A DNA stretch of 12,747 bases from Bacillota bacterium (GCA_017431395.1 JAFRLD010000050.1:1-12747); one strand, 5' to 3'. Shown: positions 1-7,009, counted from the first letter of the stretch. The notes: generated by a model from the letters alone, not told the origin. A program made the numbers and translations.

Positions 1-8
1 CATATCCC

Positions 9-38
9 TTGCCCGGTGTGGCACATTAAATGTATAAT
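9..38 (+). promoter_or_regulatory. Putative sigma-A promoter for the first membrane-protein gene
   Basis: A TATAAT -10 box lies at 33-38, with a TTGCCC -35-like box (4 of 6 matches) at 9-14 and an 18-nt spacer. The predicted start of transcription is near 45, giving a leader of about 20 nt before the ATG at 66. The in-frame ATG at 30 lies immediately upstream of the -10 box, so it would not be in the transcript; this supports the later start. The -10 is perfect and the -35 only fair. Confidence 0.6.
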
Positions 39-53
39 ATCAGTATCAACCAT

Positions 54-59
54 AAGGAG
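54..59 (+). promoter_or_regulatory. Ribosome binding site that fixes the start at 66
   Basis: AAGGAG is followed by a 6-nt spacer and then ATG at 66-68. It selects that ATG over the in-frame ATG at 30, which has no Shine-Dalgarno site and sits next to the -10 box. Confidence 0.85.
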
Positions 60-65
60 AACATC

Positions 66-2165
66 ATGCAGCATTCTGCTTTTTTGAACAATAAACCACT
101 GCATATGACCGTTCGTCTGGTCTGCGCTGCGCTGATCCTGGACATTTTTGCGGCCAGTCTTTTCGTGTACCACGCGGATCTTTCGGGCCTCATCATCTTC
201 GCAGCTTTCATCGTATTCTATGTCCAGCTGCCGGGGCAGATGATCCTGCGGCTTCTGGGACTCAGGCCGGACCGGTTTTCATCTCTCCTCGCCATCGGGT
301 TCTTTACCGGCTGGGCGTTCATCACGCTGCAGTATTTCATAACGGAGCTGCTCCCGACGAATCTGGTCCTCTTAGCGGCAGGCCCGATCTTCAGCGCAGG
401 CTACCTTGTTTCGCTTATTAAGGAGCAAAGGCTGGGCCGCCTTTCCCCGCGGATCCGCCTGCGGGACATCTCGCCGGCCTTCTGCATTTTTGTCACAGCA
501 GGACTTCTCTATTCCATGCTGCTCACCCAGTACCTGTACCTGTCCCCGCTGGTGGATGAGACGATCACCATGAACCCGGACAAGGGGTTCCACCTAGGTC
601 TGATCAACTCCCTCTCCCATGGATATCCGTTGGAATGCCCGTGGTTTTCGGGGCTTTATTTCAACTATCATATTTTCACGGAGCTTCTTTACTCCGTGCC
701 GGTACGCCTGTTTGGCCTGACCGCGGACACCCTGCTGTTCACCTGCGGGCCGTACCTGACCGTATATTCTTTCGGCATTTCCCTCTACGCTCTCTTCCGC
801 GAGATGAGCAAGAAACCGGAGCGGGCGGGTCTTTACTGCCTGGCGCTGATGCTCTCGAACATCTTCATCGCCCGCGGCATCGACCGTTCCATCGCCTTCC
901 TGTTCATCTTCCGCAACGAGAACGTAGCCGGCTACGGCGTCAGCTGCGCCATGGTCCTCTTCCTCGTGATCCGTTACTGGTACCGGGATCATGCGGAGGG
1001 CGGGTTCGCCTGGAGGAAGCTGGTCCTCTGTATCGCGCTCCTGATGCTGGCCGCAGGGATCAAAGGGCCTTTCGCCCTGGTCACGGTAGCTGCCCTGTGG
1101 GGCACCTTCCTGCTGGGCCTGATCCTGCGGAAGGTGAGATTCCGCACCGTCCTGCCTTTGCTCCTGATGACGATCGGCTTTTACCTGGTCTACACGACCG
1201 TGCTCGGCTCGAAGGGGCAGACGGCCAGCGCCGGGGAATCCCTGATCGCACTGGCCAACATCCTGAACATCACGTTCTTCAAGGGCCCGCTGGTGGCACT
1301 GATGAAATCCTTGCATCTTCCGATGATCCTGCGGTATGTCGTCCTTCTGGGCGTCTTCACCGTCTTCCTTCTGACGGCGTTCTTCCTGCCCTTCGTGATC
1401 GGATATATCCGGGAACTGGTGCTGGTGCTGGCCGGGAAGAAGGACTTCGATTTTACCCGCGTCATGGTCTACGCAGCCGTTCTGGTCGGCTTCATCGGCA
1501 TGCTGCTGCTCAACTACCATGGGCACAGCCAGATCTATTTCGGCTTCTTCACGGTCTTCTTCGCACCGCTCATCGCCTTCTGGTTCTTTGAGGATATGGA
1601 GGCAAACCGGAGCGCATGGATGAAGGCGGTCCGGGGGATCTTCCTCGTGAGTCTGGCGCTTTCGACCATTGGCCTCGCCAGCTTCCTGATGAACCAGTCG
1701 GGGGATGCGGCCGAAGCAGCGGACCCCTCTGCTGACGGAAGCAAATACAAATCCATGAGCCAGGAGGAATATCTGGCCATGCGCTGGATCGATGAGAACA
1801 CACCGAAGGATTCGCTTCTGGCGACCGACCGCTACTACAGCGTCCCGCTGAAGAAGTTCGACGTGCAGGATCGCTGGGACAACCGGTTCTTCCTCTATGC
1901 GGACTATTCGAACCGGATCTGCTACCTCTCCGGGGCCGGTTATATCCTTCCGGCCAGGGAATGGAAACAGAGAGAGGAACGGATCGAGATCAACGACCGG
2001 TTCTTCGATGCGGATGATCCCGGCCGGGGCGAACTGGCCAGGGAGCTCGGCATCGACTATGTGGTCCTCTCCAAGCGCTTTACGAAAGCCGGGGACCTCG
2101 AAAACAAAGATTATAAGCTATGCTTCTCCAATGACGATATAGACGTTTATGAGATCCGACAGTAG
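66..2165 (+). CDS. Polytopic GT-C-like membrane glycosyltransferase with extracytoplasmic C-terminal domain
   Basis: A 699-residue integral membrane protein. Seen: many hydrophobic segments (about residues 15-35, 40-62, 72-92, 98-117, 138-156, 222-245, 255-270, 292-304, 318-331, 337-354, 361-380, 424-446, 464-482, 488-507 and 524-541), then a soluble tail of about 150 residues from 545 that contains AMRWIDENTP (571-580) and ends in DVYEIRQ. A loop at 165-203 carries NPDKGFH (170-176) and NYH (200-202). Known: a large first loop with acidic and His residues, a helix bundle and a C-terminal outer domain with an 'I..NTP' motif are typical of GT-C transferases, which move sugars from polyprenyl-phosphate donors on the outer face. 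Inferred: this protein decorates or assembles a surface glycan. The substrate is unknown, and a flippase or polymerase role is not excluded. It lies 25 nt upstream of a lipoprotein gene, so the two are probably co-transcribed. Confidence 0.75.
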   Translation: MQHSAFLNNKPLHMTVRLVCAALILDIFAASLFVYHADLSGLIIFAAFIVFYVQLPGQMILRLLGLRPDRFSSLLAIGFFTGWAFITLQYFITELLPTNLVLLAAGPIFSAGYLVSLIKEQRLGRLSPRIRLRDISPAFCIFVTAGLLYSMLLTQYLYLSPLVDETITMNPDKGFHLGLINSLSHGYPLECPWFSGLYFNYHIFTELLYSVPVRLFGLTADTLLFTCGPYLTVYSFGISLYALFREMSKKPERAGLYCLALMLSNIFIARGIDRSIAFLFIFRNENVAGYGVSCAMVLFLVIRYWYRDHAEGGFAWRKLVLCIALLMLAAGIKGPFALVTVAALWGTFLLGLILRKVRFRTVLPLLLMTIGFYLVYTTVLGSKGQTASAGESLIALANILNITFFKGPLVALMKSLHLPMILRYVVLLGVFTVFLLTAFFLPFVIGYIRELVLVLAGKKDFDFTRVMVYAAVLVGFIGMLLLNYHGHSQIYFGFFTVFFAPLIAFWFFEDMEANRSAWMKAVRGIFLVSLALSTIGLASFLMNQSGDAAEAADPSADGSKYKSMSQEEYLAMRWIDENTPKDSLLATDRYYSVPLKKFDVQDRWDNRFFLYADYSNRICYLSGAGYILPAREWKQREERIEINDRFFDADDPGRGELARELGIDYVVLSKRFTKAGDLENKDYKLCFSNDDIDVYEIRQ

Positions 2166-2173
2166 ATATTAAA

Positions 2174-2180
2174 AGGAGGT
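2174..2180 (+). promoter_or_regulatory. Strong ribosome binding site for the lipoprotein gene
   Basis: AGGAGGT lies 10 nt before ATG 2191. The in-frame TTG at 2182 is only 1 nt after the site, which is too close for initiation, so ATG 2191 is chosen. The site sits in the 25-nt gap after the membrane-protein stop codon. Confidence 0.85.
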
Positions 2181-2190
2181 ATTGAATCTG

Positions 2191-2682
2191 ATGAAATGGA
2201 ATAAGAAAACTCTGCTCAGCCTGATGCTGGCCCTGATCATGTCTATGGCTTTCGCGATGACCGCCTGCGGCTCCGATCAGGAGGAAGATGAGGAAGTCGC
2301 CGTCGATCCGGGCACCATCAACCTGATGGACAATCCGGACGCCACGAAGGCGGGCGATCCGGCACTGGCCAAAAAAGCCAAGAAGCTCAACAAGGATCCG
2401 TCCAACTTCTATGGGACCTGGATCTCCAAGTCCTCGGACGCGGAGAACCTCTACGGGAATCTTGAGATCACCATCAATGAAGATGGCACGTTCGATGCCA
2501 ACATCACGGACATCGACCTTCACGGAACATGGCACAAGATCAACGGAGGGATCGAGTACAACAATGAACTCATCTCCGGCAAGGTCTTCTATGGCCCGAC
2601 CTGCATCATGACCTTCGAGGAATTCTCGGACGATGAGGAATCCGATGAGCCGATCGAAGTCGTGCTCGTGAAAAAAGAGTGA
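2191..2682 (+). CDS. Small lipoprotein with a lipocalin-like beta-rich domain
   Basis: A 163-residue exported lipoprotein of unknown function. Seen: a basic N-terminus (MKWNKK), a hydrophobic stretch, then AFAMTAC (lipid-modified Cys near residue 26; the lipobox MTAC is slightly loose at -3). An acidic linker (EEDEEV) follows, then a region of about 90 residues that begins FYGTWIS and alternates polar and hydrophobic residues, with two GTW motifs. This reads like the small beta-barrel 'lipocalin-like' domains common in Clostridia lipoproteins. The protein would be anchored on the outer face of the membrane. It follows the polytopic GT-C-like gene by 25 nt, so it may assist or partner that enzyme, but that is inference from position. 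Its last codons (VKKE, stop) overlap the A-run and left arm of the shared terminator. Confidence 0.8.
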   Translation: MKWNKKTLLSLMLALIMSMAFAMTACGSDQEEDEEVAVDPGTINLMDNPDATKAGDPALAKKAKKLNKDPSNFYGTWISKSSDAENLYGNLEITINEDGTFDANITDIDLHGTWHKINGGIEYNNELISGKVFYGPTCIMTFEEFSDDEESDEPIEVVLVKKE

Positions 2683-2700
2683 TCGGGAAACGATCACTCT
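2671..2700 (-). terminator. Rho-independent terminator of the teichoic-acid operon, overlapping both convergent stop codons
   Basis: A perfect 10-bp stem (AGAGTGATCG at 2676-2685 with CGATCACTCT at 2691-2700) has a 5-nt loop. Read on the - strand it is followed by a run of T (complement of the A-run at 2671-2676), as an intrinsic terminator should be. Read on the + strand no T-run follows, so it is a - strand terminator first, and at best a partial barrier for the + strand. The TGA stop of each convergent gene lies inside one arm, at mirror positions (2680-2682 and 2694-2696). Confidence 0.85.
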
Positions 2701-3944
2701 CCGAATAGCAATTCACAGACTCTCCTGCTGGCGTTCCCGTCATCATGAGAGTTGTATTTTTGATTGAACTTCTTATACTTCTCCTCATAGAGGGGCGCCA
2801 CCTGCTCCGCGTGACGGATCTGCGCGATCAGTTCCTCCTCCGTCTCCACGATCGGACCGGGCAGCTCCTCCAGGTCGATGTAGAAACCCCGGATGTCATC
2901 CGCGTAGGCCTTCTTATCGTACATATAGAAGACCATCGGCCGGCCGAGGTTCGCGTAGTCGAAGAACACGCTGGAATAGTCCGTGACCAGCACATCCGCA
3001 ATGGTATAGAGCGGGGTGATGTCATCCAGATCGGAAACGTTGTAGACGAAGCCCTCCGCCTGATCGAAATCGAACTGTCTGGCCACGAAGTAGTGCACCC
3101 GGAGCAGGATCACGTATTCGTCGCCCAGTTCCCTTCTCAGCTCATCAAAATCAAGGGCCAGATCATAGACATAGCCGGCTCCGTTGTGCTGGTTATCCCG
3201 GAAGGTCGGAGCGTAAAGGATGACCTTCTTATCTTCCGGAATGCCCAGGGCCAGCCTTTGCTCGGCCGCGAACTGCTCATCAAAATGATACAGAAGATCG
3301 TTCCTCGGATACCCGGTCACCTTGAGGATGTTCTCCATTCCGAGCGCCGTCAGCCGGAAGGCGCTGGCGAATTTCTCAGAGGCGAACTCCGACGGGGAGA
3401 TGAAATAGTCGTAGCGAACGACGTCCAGATTGTTCTTGCTGCGGATCTCCTCCAGGGAGTTGATCGCGTTGCCGTCCGTCGCTTCGATATCGCAGCGGAG
3501 CTTCTTGAGCGGCGTCCCGTGCCAGGTCTGCAGGAATACCTGCCCCGGCCGCTTCATGATGCCGTAGTCCAGATTGGAATTCGTGATGACATACTTCGCA
3601 TTCGCGTAGGCATCGTAATAACCGCGGGAGCGAAGTGCAACGATCTCCGCCCTCTCGAGCTTCGGAAACTGCGTTTTCTTTTCCGGATCGTTCAGGACCC
3701 AGACGAAACGGAAGTCATCAAACCTCGGATCCTCCAGCATATATTCATAGATCGCCCGGGGATTGTCCCCGTACTGGCGGCCCATGAACGTCTCGAAGAT
3801 CACCATCTTCTCGTCGATCTCCTGAGCGGATGCGGCTTTTTTGTATTTGTGCTGTTTGGTGGCTACGTGGACATCACGCACCCGGATCCTCAGTTTCGGA
3901 TGATGCATCAGGAATTTCCGGATGTATTTCTTTAACAATTCCAT
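2694..3944 (-). CDS. CDP-glycerol glycerophosphotransferase family protein (TagF-like, single domain)
   Basis: A 416-residue cytoplasmic, probably membrane-associated enzyme that would add polyol-phosphate units from a CDP-activated donor to a lipid-linked teichoic-acid-type chain. Seen: WHGTPLKKL at 141-149, where His142 matches the essential His of the family; GYPRNDLL at 211-218; YAPTFRDN at 244-251; RVHY at 282-285 with the second conserved His284; and VTDYSSVFFDYANLGRP at 320-336. The start at 3944 is chosen because GGGGGA (3953-3958) lies 8 nt upstream; the frame is open to 4016, but the extra N-terminal residues (Pro/Ser/Thr-rich) show no family features. The gene begins inside the last 24 codons of the preceding gene (71-nt overlap). 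It is the last gene of the tagG-tagH unit and ends in a terminator. Polymerase versus priming activity, and glycerol versus ribitol, cannot be settled from sequence alone. Confidence 0.9.
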   Translation of the reverse strand: MELLKKYIRKFLMHHPKLRIRVRDVHVATKQHKYKKAASAQEIDEKMVIFETFMGRQYGDNPRAIYEYMLEDPRFDDFRFVWVLNDPEKKTQFPKLERAEIVALRSRGYYDAYANAKYVITNSNLDYGIMKRPGQVFLQTWHGTPLKKLRCDIEATDGNAINSLEEIRSKNNLDVVRYDYFISPSEFASEKFASAFRLTALGMENILKVTGYPRNDLLYHFDEQFAAEQRLALGIPEDKKVILYAPTFRDNQHNGAGYVYDLALDFDELRRELGDEYVILLRVHYFVARQFDFDQAEGFVYNVSDLDDITPLYTIADVLVTDYSSVFFDYANLGRPMVFYMYDKKAYADDIRGFYIDLEELPGPIVETEEELIAQIRHAEQVAPLYEEKYKKFNQKYNSHDDGNASRRVCELLFGE

Positions 3945-5052
3945 AAATGAAGTCCCCCAGCCTGGCGGTGCAGGCGTCCGTATCGATATTGATATATTTT
4001 TTCTTGAATCTGTCAAGTTCCTCGAAGTCGTATGGACTGCTTAAGAGATCTGCCAGCTGCAGCCCTGTGATCGCCGTTTCATGCGGCATCTCCAGCCTGG
4101 GATCCACATTCAGTCCGGTCGCCTTCTCGTACTCTGCGATATCATAGACATAGTAGTATACGGGTTTTCCCGTGAGCGCCGCTTCGACGCCAAGGGCAGA
4201 GTAGTCCGTGATGATCCGGTCGCACGCCCGGATCCATTCCTGCGTGCTGCGCTCGCGGTCTACGATGATCTGCAGGCCCTCCGGAATATCCTCCCCGAAG
4301 CTTTCGGGCGGCTCCTCCAGAGGATGCAGGCGGATGGCCAGCACGAACCGCTTCGGATCTACGGCCCGGATCAGATCCCTCAGGTACACCGGACGGTTCT
4401 TGCGAAAGGTCGGTACATAGAGCAGGATCTCTTTGCCGTCCTCGATCCCGTAAGCTTCGCGGATCTTCTCCCGGCTGTCCTCCGAATCCCAGATCAGATC
4501 GAGCCTCGGAAGTCCCATATAGACCAGCTTCGAGGGCTCCAGGTCGAAGGCTTCACAGAAGATCCGTCCTGTTTCCTCTCCCGGACAGAGCACGTAATCA
4601 TAGTTTCTGTGCATCCGCATCGTCTCCGCGACGACGCGGCTGTGCCCGCTCGGATAGCCGATGCTCTGGTAGCCGAACCTTTTTATCGCAGCGACCGCAT
4701 GCCACATCTGCAGGATCTCCGTCCCCTTCCGGTGCGGCAGGACGCAGGCTACGATGCAGTAGCCGTCCAGAACGACCAGTCGCGAGGTCGCAAGATAATA
4801 CATCTGCACGATCATATGGGGCATATAGCTGAGCTTGCCACCGATCCCCGACTCGATGAATCTGACCAGGACCTTGCACTTCAGGTCAGGATACCGCATC
4901 CTCAGATAGTCCGTCAGAAGGCGGATATCTACGGAAGCCTTCCGGCTCTGTCTGGATATGATCACGACTCTGCGCTTCACCGGCAGCAGCCGCATGGGAG
5001 CGTAGACCATCCTGAGAAGCAGGACGGCTATTTTCAGGATCAACTGTTTCAT
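3874..5052 (-). CDS. CDP-glycerol glycerophosphotransferase family protein (variant WHA motif)
   Basis: A 392-residue member of the same family as its downstream neighbour, but clearly diverged from it. Seen: a hydrophobic/basic N-terminus (about residues 1-28) likely to sit on the membrane; MWHAVAAIKRFGY at 116-128, where the usual HGT is HAV with His118 kept; GLPRLDLI at 180-187; YVPTFRKNRP at 212-221; AIRLHPLE at 239-246 with His243; and ITDYSALGVEAALTGKP at 281-297. Known: both His residues are needed in characterised TagF. Inferred: it may do the priming (TagB-like) step or transfer a different polyol phosphate before the downstream TagF-like enzyme extends the chain. Its ATG overlaps the tagH stop (ATGA), and no Shine-Dalgarno is visible just upstream (the bases are GACGAAACGAAACA), so translation is probably coupled to tagH. 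The last 15 or so residues (acidic, Ser/Pro-rich) lie in the region overlapping the next gene and look like a non-conserved tail. Confidence 0.88.
   Translation of the reverse strand: MKQLILKIAVLLLRMVYAPMRLLPVKRRVVIISRQSRKASVDIRLLTDYLRMRYPDLKCKVLVRFIESGIGGKLSYMPHMIVQMYYLATSRLVVLDGYCIVACVLPHRKGTEILQMWHAVAAIKRFGYQSIGYPSGHSRVVAETMRMHRNYDYVLCPGEETGRIFCEAFDLEPSKLVYMGLPRLDLIWDSEDSREKIREAYGIEDGKEILLYVPTFRKNRPVYLRDLIRAVDPKRFVLAIRLHPLEEPPESFGEDIPEGLQIIVDRERSTQEWIRACDRIITDYSALGVEAALTGKPVYYYVYDIAEYEKATGLNVDPRLEMPHETAITGLQLADLLSSPYDFEELDRFKKKYINIDTDACTARLGDFIYGIVKEIHPEIPDASSETEDPGA
3953..3958 (-). promoter_or_regulatory. Ribosome binding site within the preceding coding region
   Basis: On the - strand GGGGGA sits 8 nt before ATG 3944, inside the end of the preceding glycerophosphotransferase gene. 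It decides the internal start and supports the 71-nt overlap being real. Confidence 0.65.
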
Positions 5053-6110
5053 TGTTTCGTTTCGTCCGGCGGGGCCGCGGCTTCTTCGGACGGTCCAGCC
5101 TTTGCGGCTTCTGCGGCCTCTTCAGCAGGCGCGACTTCTGCAGCTTCTTCCGCCTTGGCGGCATCTTCGACCTTTTTCGCTTTCGCTGCGAGCCTGTCGG
5201 CCCTGCTCTCTATGATCTCGGGGAGTTCTCCCTTCTTGACCGCCCTCACGTTCGCCCTGGCCTTTTCCAGTTTCTCACGTGCGGCCTCTACCTTGTCCCA
5301 GGCTTCCTCGGTGTCCGTCTTCGCCGCTTCCGCTTCGGCTGCGATCAGTGCTTTTTTCGCTTTGCGGCGAAGCTTCTCAGCCCTGCCGGCATTATCGTAG
5401 AGATCGATCGCAACGTCGATATCCCCATCGAACAGAAGCCGTCCGTTGGCGAGGTAGATCCCCCGGGAACAGAACTGCCGTGCGGTGCTGGTGGAATGGG
5501 TCACGAACAGAAGCGTGACCTTGTCGTGTACGATGATCTGGTTGACCTTCTCGAGGCACTTGCTCCGAAAAAGCTTATCTCCGACGCTGAGCGCCTCATC
5601 GACGATCAGGATCTCGGGACGGATGTTCACGTTGATGGCGAACCCCAGACGGGACCGCATGCCGCTCGAATACGTCCGGACCGGCTGATCGATGTATTCT
5701 CCGATCTCCGCGAAATCCACGATCTCCTGCTCCAGCTCCGCGATCTCCTCATCCTTGAGTCCGCAAAGCTGTCCCTTGAGATAGATATTCTCACGTCCTG
5801 TCATCTCCAGGTCGAATCCGGAGGTCAGCTCCAGCAGAGCGCTGACCCGGCCGCCCACATGGATCTCGCCCTCGTTCGGATAAGACACGCCGGTGATCAT
5901 CTTCAGGATCGTGGACTTACCTGCGCCATTCCGGCCAAAAAACGCCACGGTCTCACCGCGCTCCACCTGGAACGTCACATCGTTCACCGCGAGCATTTCC
6001 CGGTAAGGGACCTTCTTCGAGAATACGCCAAGGAGCCGTTTCTTATCGTTTTTATAGAGCTTGTATTTTTTTGTGACATGCTTGAAATCGATAATGATAT
6101 CTTTTTCCAT
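5049..6110 (-). CDS. tagH: Teichoic-acid type ABC exporter ATP-binding protein with long Ala/Glu/Lys tail
   Basis: The 353-residue ATPase of a polysaccharide/teichoic-acid ABC exporter, which powers transfer of the lipid-linked polymer across the membrane with the adjacent permease. Seen: Walker A GRNGAGKST at 59-67; signature YSSGMRSRL at 147-155; Walker B ILIVDEAL at 167-174; H-loop His in VTHS at 203-206; and the N-terminal DFKHVTKKYKLY typical of TagH/Wzt-type ATPases. From about 244 to the end there is a charged, Ala-rich tail with a likely helical or coiled-coil part (EEAWDKVEAAREKLEKARAN, 268-287) and a low-complexity end rich in EEAAE. No membrane helix or SH3-like domain is evident in it; the tail of Bacillus subtilis TagH, which is longer, differs. 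The start at 6110 has AGGAG (6118-6122) 7 nt upstream; the longer frame to 6155 overlaps tagG and lacks a site. It lies 22 nt after tagG and shares ATGA with the next gene. Confidence 0.92.
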   Translation of the reverse strand: MEKDIIIDFKHVTKKYKLYKNDKKRLLGVFSKKVPYREMLAVNDVTFQVERGETVAFFGRNGAGKSTILKMITGVSYPNEGEIHVGGRVSALLELTSGFDLEMTGRENIYLKGQLCGLKDEEIAELEQEIVDFAEIGEYIDQPVRTYSSGMRSRLGFAINVNIRPEILIVDEALSVGDKLFRSKCLEKVNQIIVHDKVTLLFVTHSTSTARQFCSRGIYLANGRLLFDGDIDVAIDLYDNAGRAEKLRRKAKKALIAAEAEAAKTDTEEAWDKVEAAREKLEKARANVRAVKKGELPEIIESRADRLAAKAKKVEDAAKAEEAAEVAPAEEAAEAAKAGPSEEAAAPPDETKQ

Positions 6111-6132
6111 CAGGTCTCTCCTATCTGCAGCA

Positions 6133-6939
6133 TTACAGCACATCCGGGATCTCACGGATCAGTTTTTTGTAAGCCCAAAGGGCCATCAACACGGTAATGA
6201 TGAACAGCAGTATGAAAATACTGAGCTGCAGCGGTTCCTCCCAGAACCAGACTTTGTAGATAAAACAGTTCCTGTATCCGGTGGCGATATAAGTGATCGG
6301 ATTGAAATAGAGCAGTTTCTGCATCCACGGGATATTGATCTTGTTGACATCCCATAGGATCCCGGACATCCAGAAGATCGGCTGTTTGATGGATTTCACC
6401 AGGTTCAGGAAGTCCCGGCTCATGGCGCCGAGCATCGATGCGAACAGCGCCCAGAAGACGAAGAAGATCGTCATGAAAAACATATAGATCGGGATCTGCA
6501 GCCAGTAGATATCCGGATAATGTCCGGTGGCAACGAAGATGAGCATGACGATGATGAGAAGGGCGATATGGATCGCCAGCGTCGCCAGTGTGACAAACGT
6601 TGGGATCGTTGATACGGGGAATTTCATTTTTGTAACGAGATACCGGTACCTGCGGATCGCGTTCGCTCCGCCATTTAACATATCCCCCATGAAGAACCAG
6701 GCGGTAAAGCCCGGGATCATCCAGAGGATGAACGGATATCCGCTTACAGGGCCGCCCCCTCTAAGCCCATAGGTGAATGCGAACCAGAATACGGCAATCG
6801 TCAGCGTCGGTTTGATCAGGGCCCATGCCCATCCCAAAGCCGCGCCGCTGTAGGTCTTGATGATATCCGCCTTCGCCAGCTTGAGGATCTGTCCCCGCCA
6901 TTCTACATGTTCCTGCCATATCTCACGGATCGTTGACAT
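6133..6939 (-). CDS. tagG: Teichoic-acid type ABC exporter permease (ABC-2 family)
   Basis: A 268-residue membrane protein of the ABC-2/TagG/Wzm family, partner of the ATPase just downstream, forming the channel for the lipid-linked polymer. Seen: the cytoplasmic N-terminus carries the family motif (KADIIKTYSGAALGWAWALIKP, residues 23-44, in which Tyr30, Leu35, Gly36 and Trp37 are typical); about six membrane segments (roughly 37-57, 68-86, 113-137, 147-170, 180-197, 238-257); RDFLNL at 175-180, PIFWMSGILWD at 187-197 and YFNPITY at 211-217, all family hallmarks. Length is normal for the family. The start at 6939 has AAGGAG (6945-6950) with a 5-nt spacer. It is the first gene of the export unit, but the space in front holds a terminator hairpin rather than a clear promoter. 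Confidence 0.92.
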   Translation of the reverse strand: MSTIREIWQEHVEWRGQILKLAKADIIKTYSGAALGWAWALIKPTLTIAVFWFAFTYGLRGGGPVSGYPFILWMIPGFTAWFFMGDMLNGGANAIRRYRYLVTKMKFPVSTIPTFVTLATLAIHIALLIIVMLIFVATGHYPDIYWLQIPIYMFFMTIFFVFWALFASMLGAMSRDFLNLVKSIKQPIFWMSGILWDVNKINIPWMQKLLYFNPITYIATGYRNCFIYKVWFWEEPLQLSIFILLFIITVLMALWAYKKLIREIPDVL

Positions 6940-6952
6940 GAATTCTCCTTAT
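6940..6952 (-). promoter_or_regulatory. tagG leader and ribosome binding site
   Basis: AAGGAG (6945-6950) lies 5 nt before the tagG ATG and about 3 nt after the T-rich end of the upstream terminator. There is no room here for a promoter, so tagG mRNA must begin before or inside the hairpin. Confidence 0.75.
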
Positions 6953-7009
6953 ACAAAACAAAACGACAGCACCACGGGAACCATCGGACCCGATGATTCC
7001 CATGATGCT
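6953..7009 (-). terminator. Long hairpin terminator after the L,D-transpeptidase gene, directly before tagG
   Basis: On the - strand, bases 7009-6968 form a 19-bp stem with a 4-nt loop (GGTC), including three G-U wobbles, followed by the T-rich GTCGTTTTGTTTTG. On the + strand the wobbles become three A-C mismatches, so the structure is built for the - strand transcript. The T-rich segment ends about 3 nt before the tagG Shine-Dalgarno (6945-6950). A smaller inverted repeat (CCTGCA/TGCAGG, 7031-7047) lies just upstream on the same transcript. Confidence 0.75.

Noticed and set aside
30..65. An upstream in-frame ATG for the first gene
   Set aside because: It sits against the -10 box (33-38), before the predicted transcription start, and has no ribosome site. 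The ATG at 66 has AAGGAG at good spacing.
594..1526. A 310-codon - strand frame opposite the first membrane-protein gene
   Set aside because: The product is extremely rich in Gln, Glu, Asp and His, the mirror of hydrophobic codons on the other strand. There is no start site with a ribosome binding sequence.
3945..4016. A longer N-terminus for the TagF-like protein
   Set aside because: The extra 24 residues are Ser/Pro/Thr-rich, unlike the family, and would lengthen the overlap. The ATG at 3944 has a ribosome site and a typical start.
4081..5400. A long + strand open frame (439 codons), and similar ones at 2745-3935, 5052-6197 and 7103-8377
   Set aside because: They lie antisense to genes with clear family motifs, one runs across a junction of two real genes, and their products are low-complexity or rich in Arg/His/Ser without recognisable domains. 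They are due to few stop codons opposite GC-rich coding sequence.
6111..6155. A longer N-terminus for the TagH-like protein
   Set aside because: It would overlap the end of tagG with a Cys/Arg-rich segment unlike the family and no ribosome site. ATG 6110 has AGGAG.
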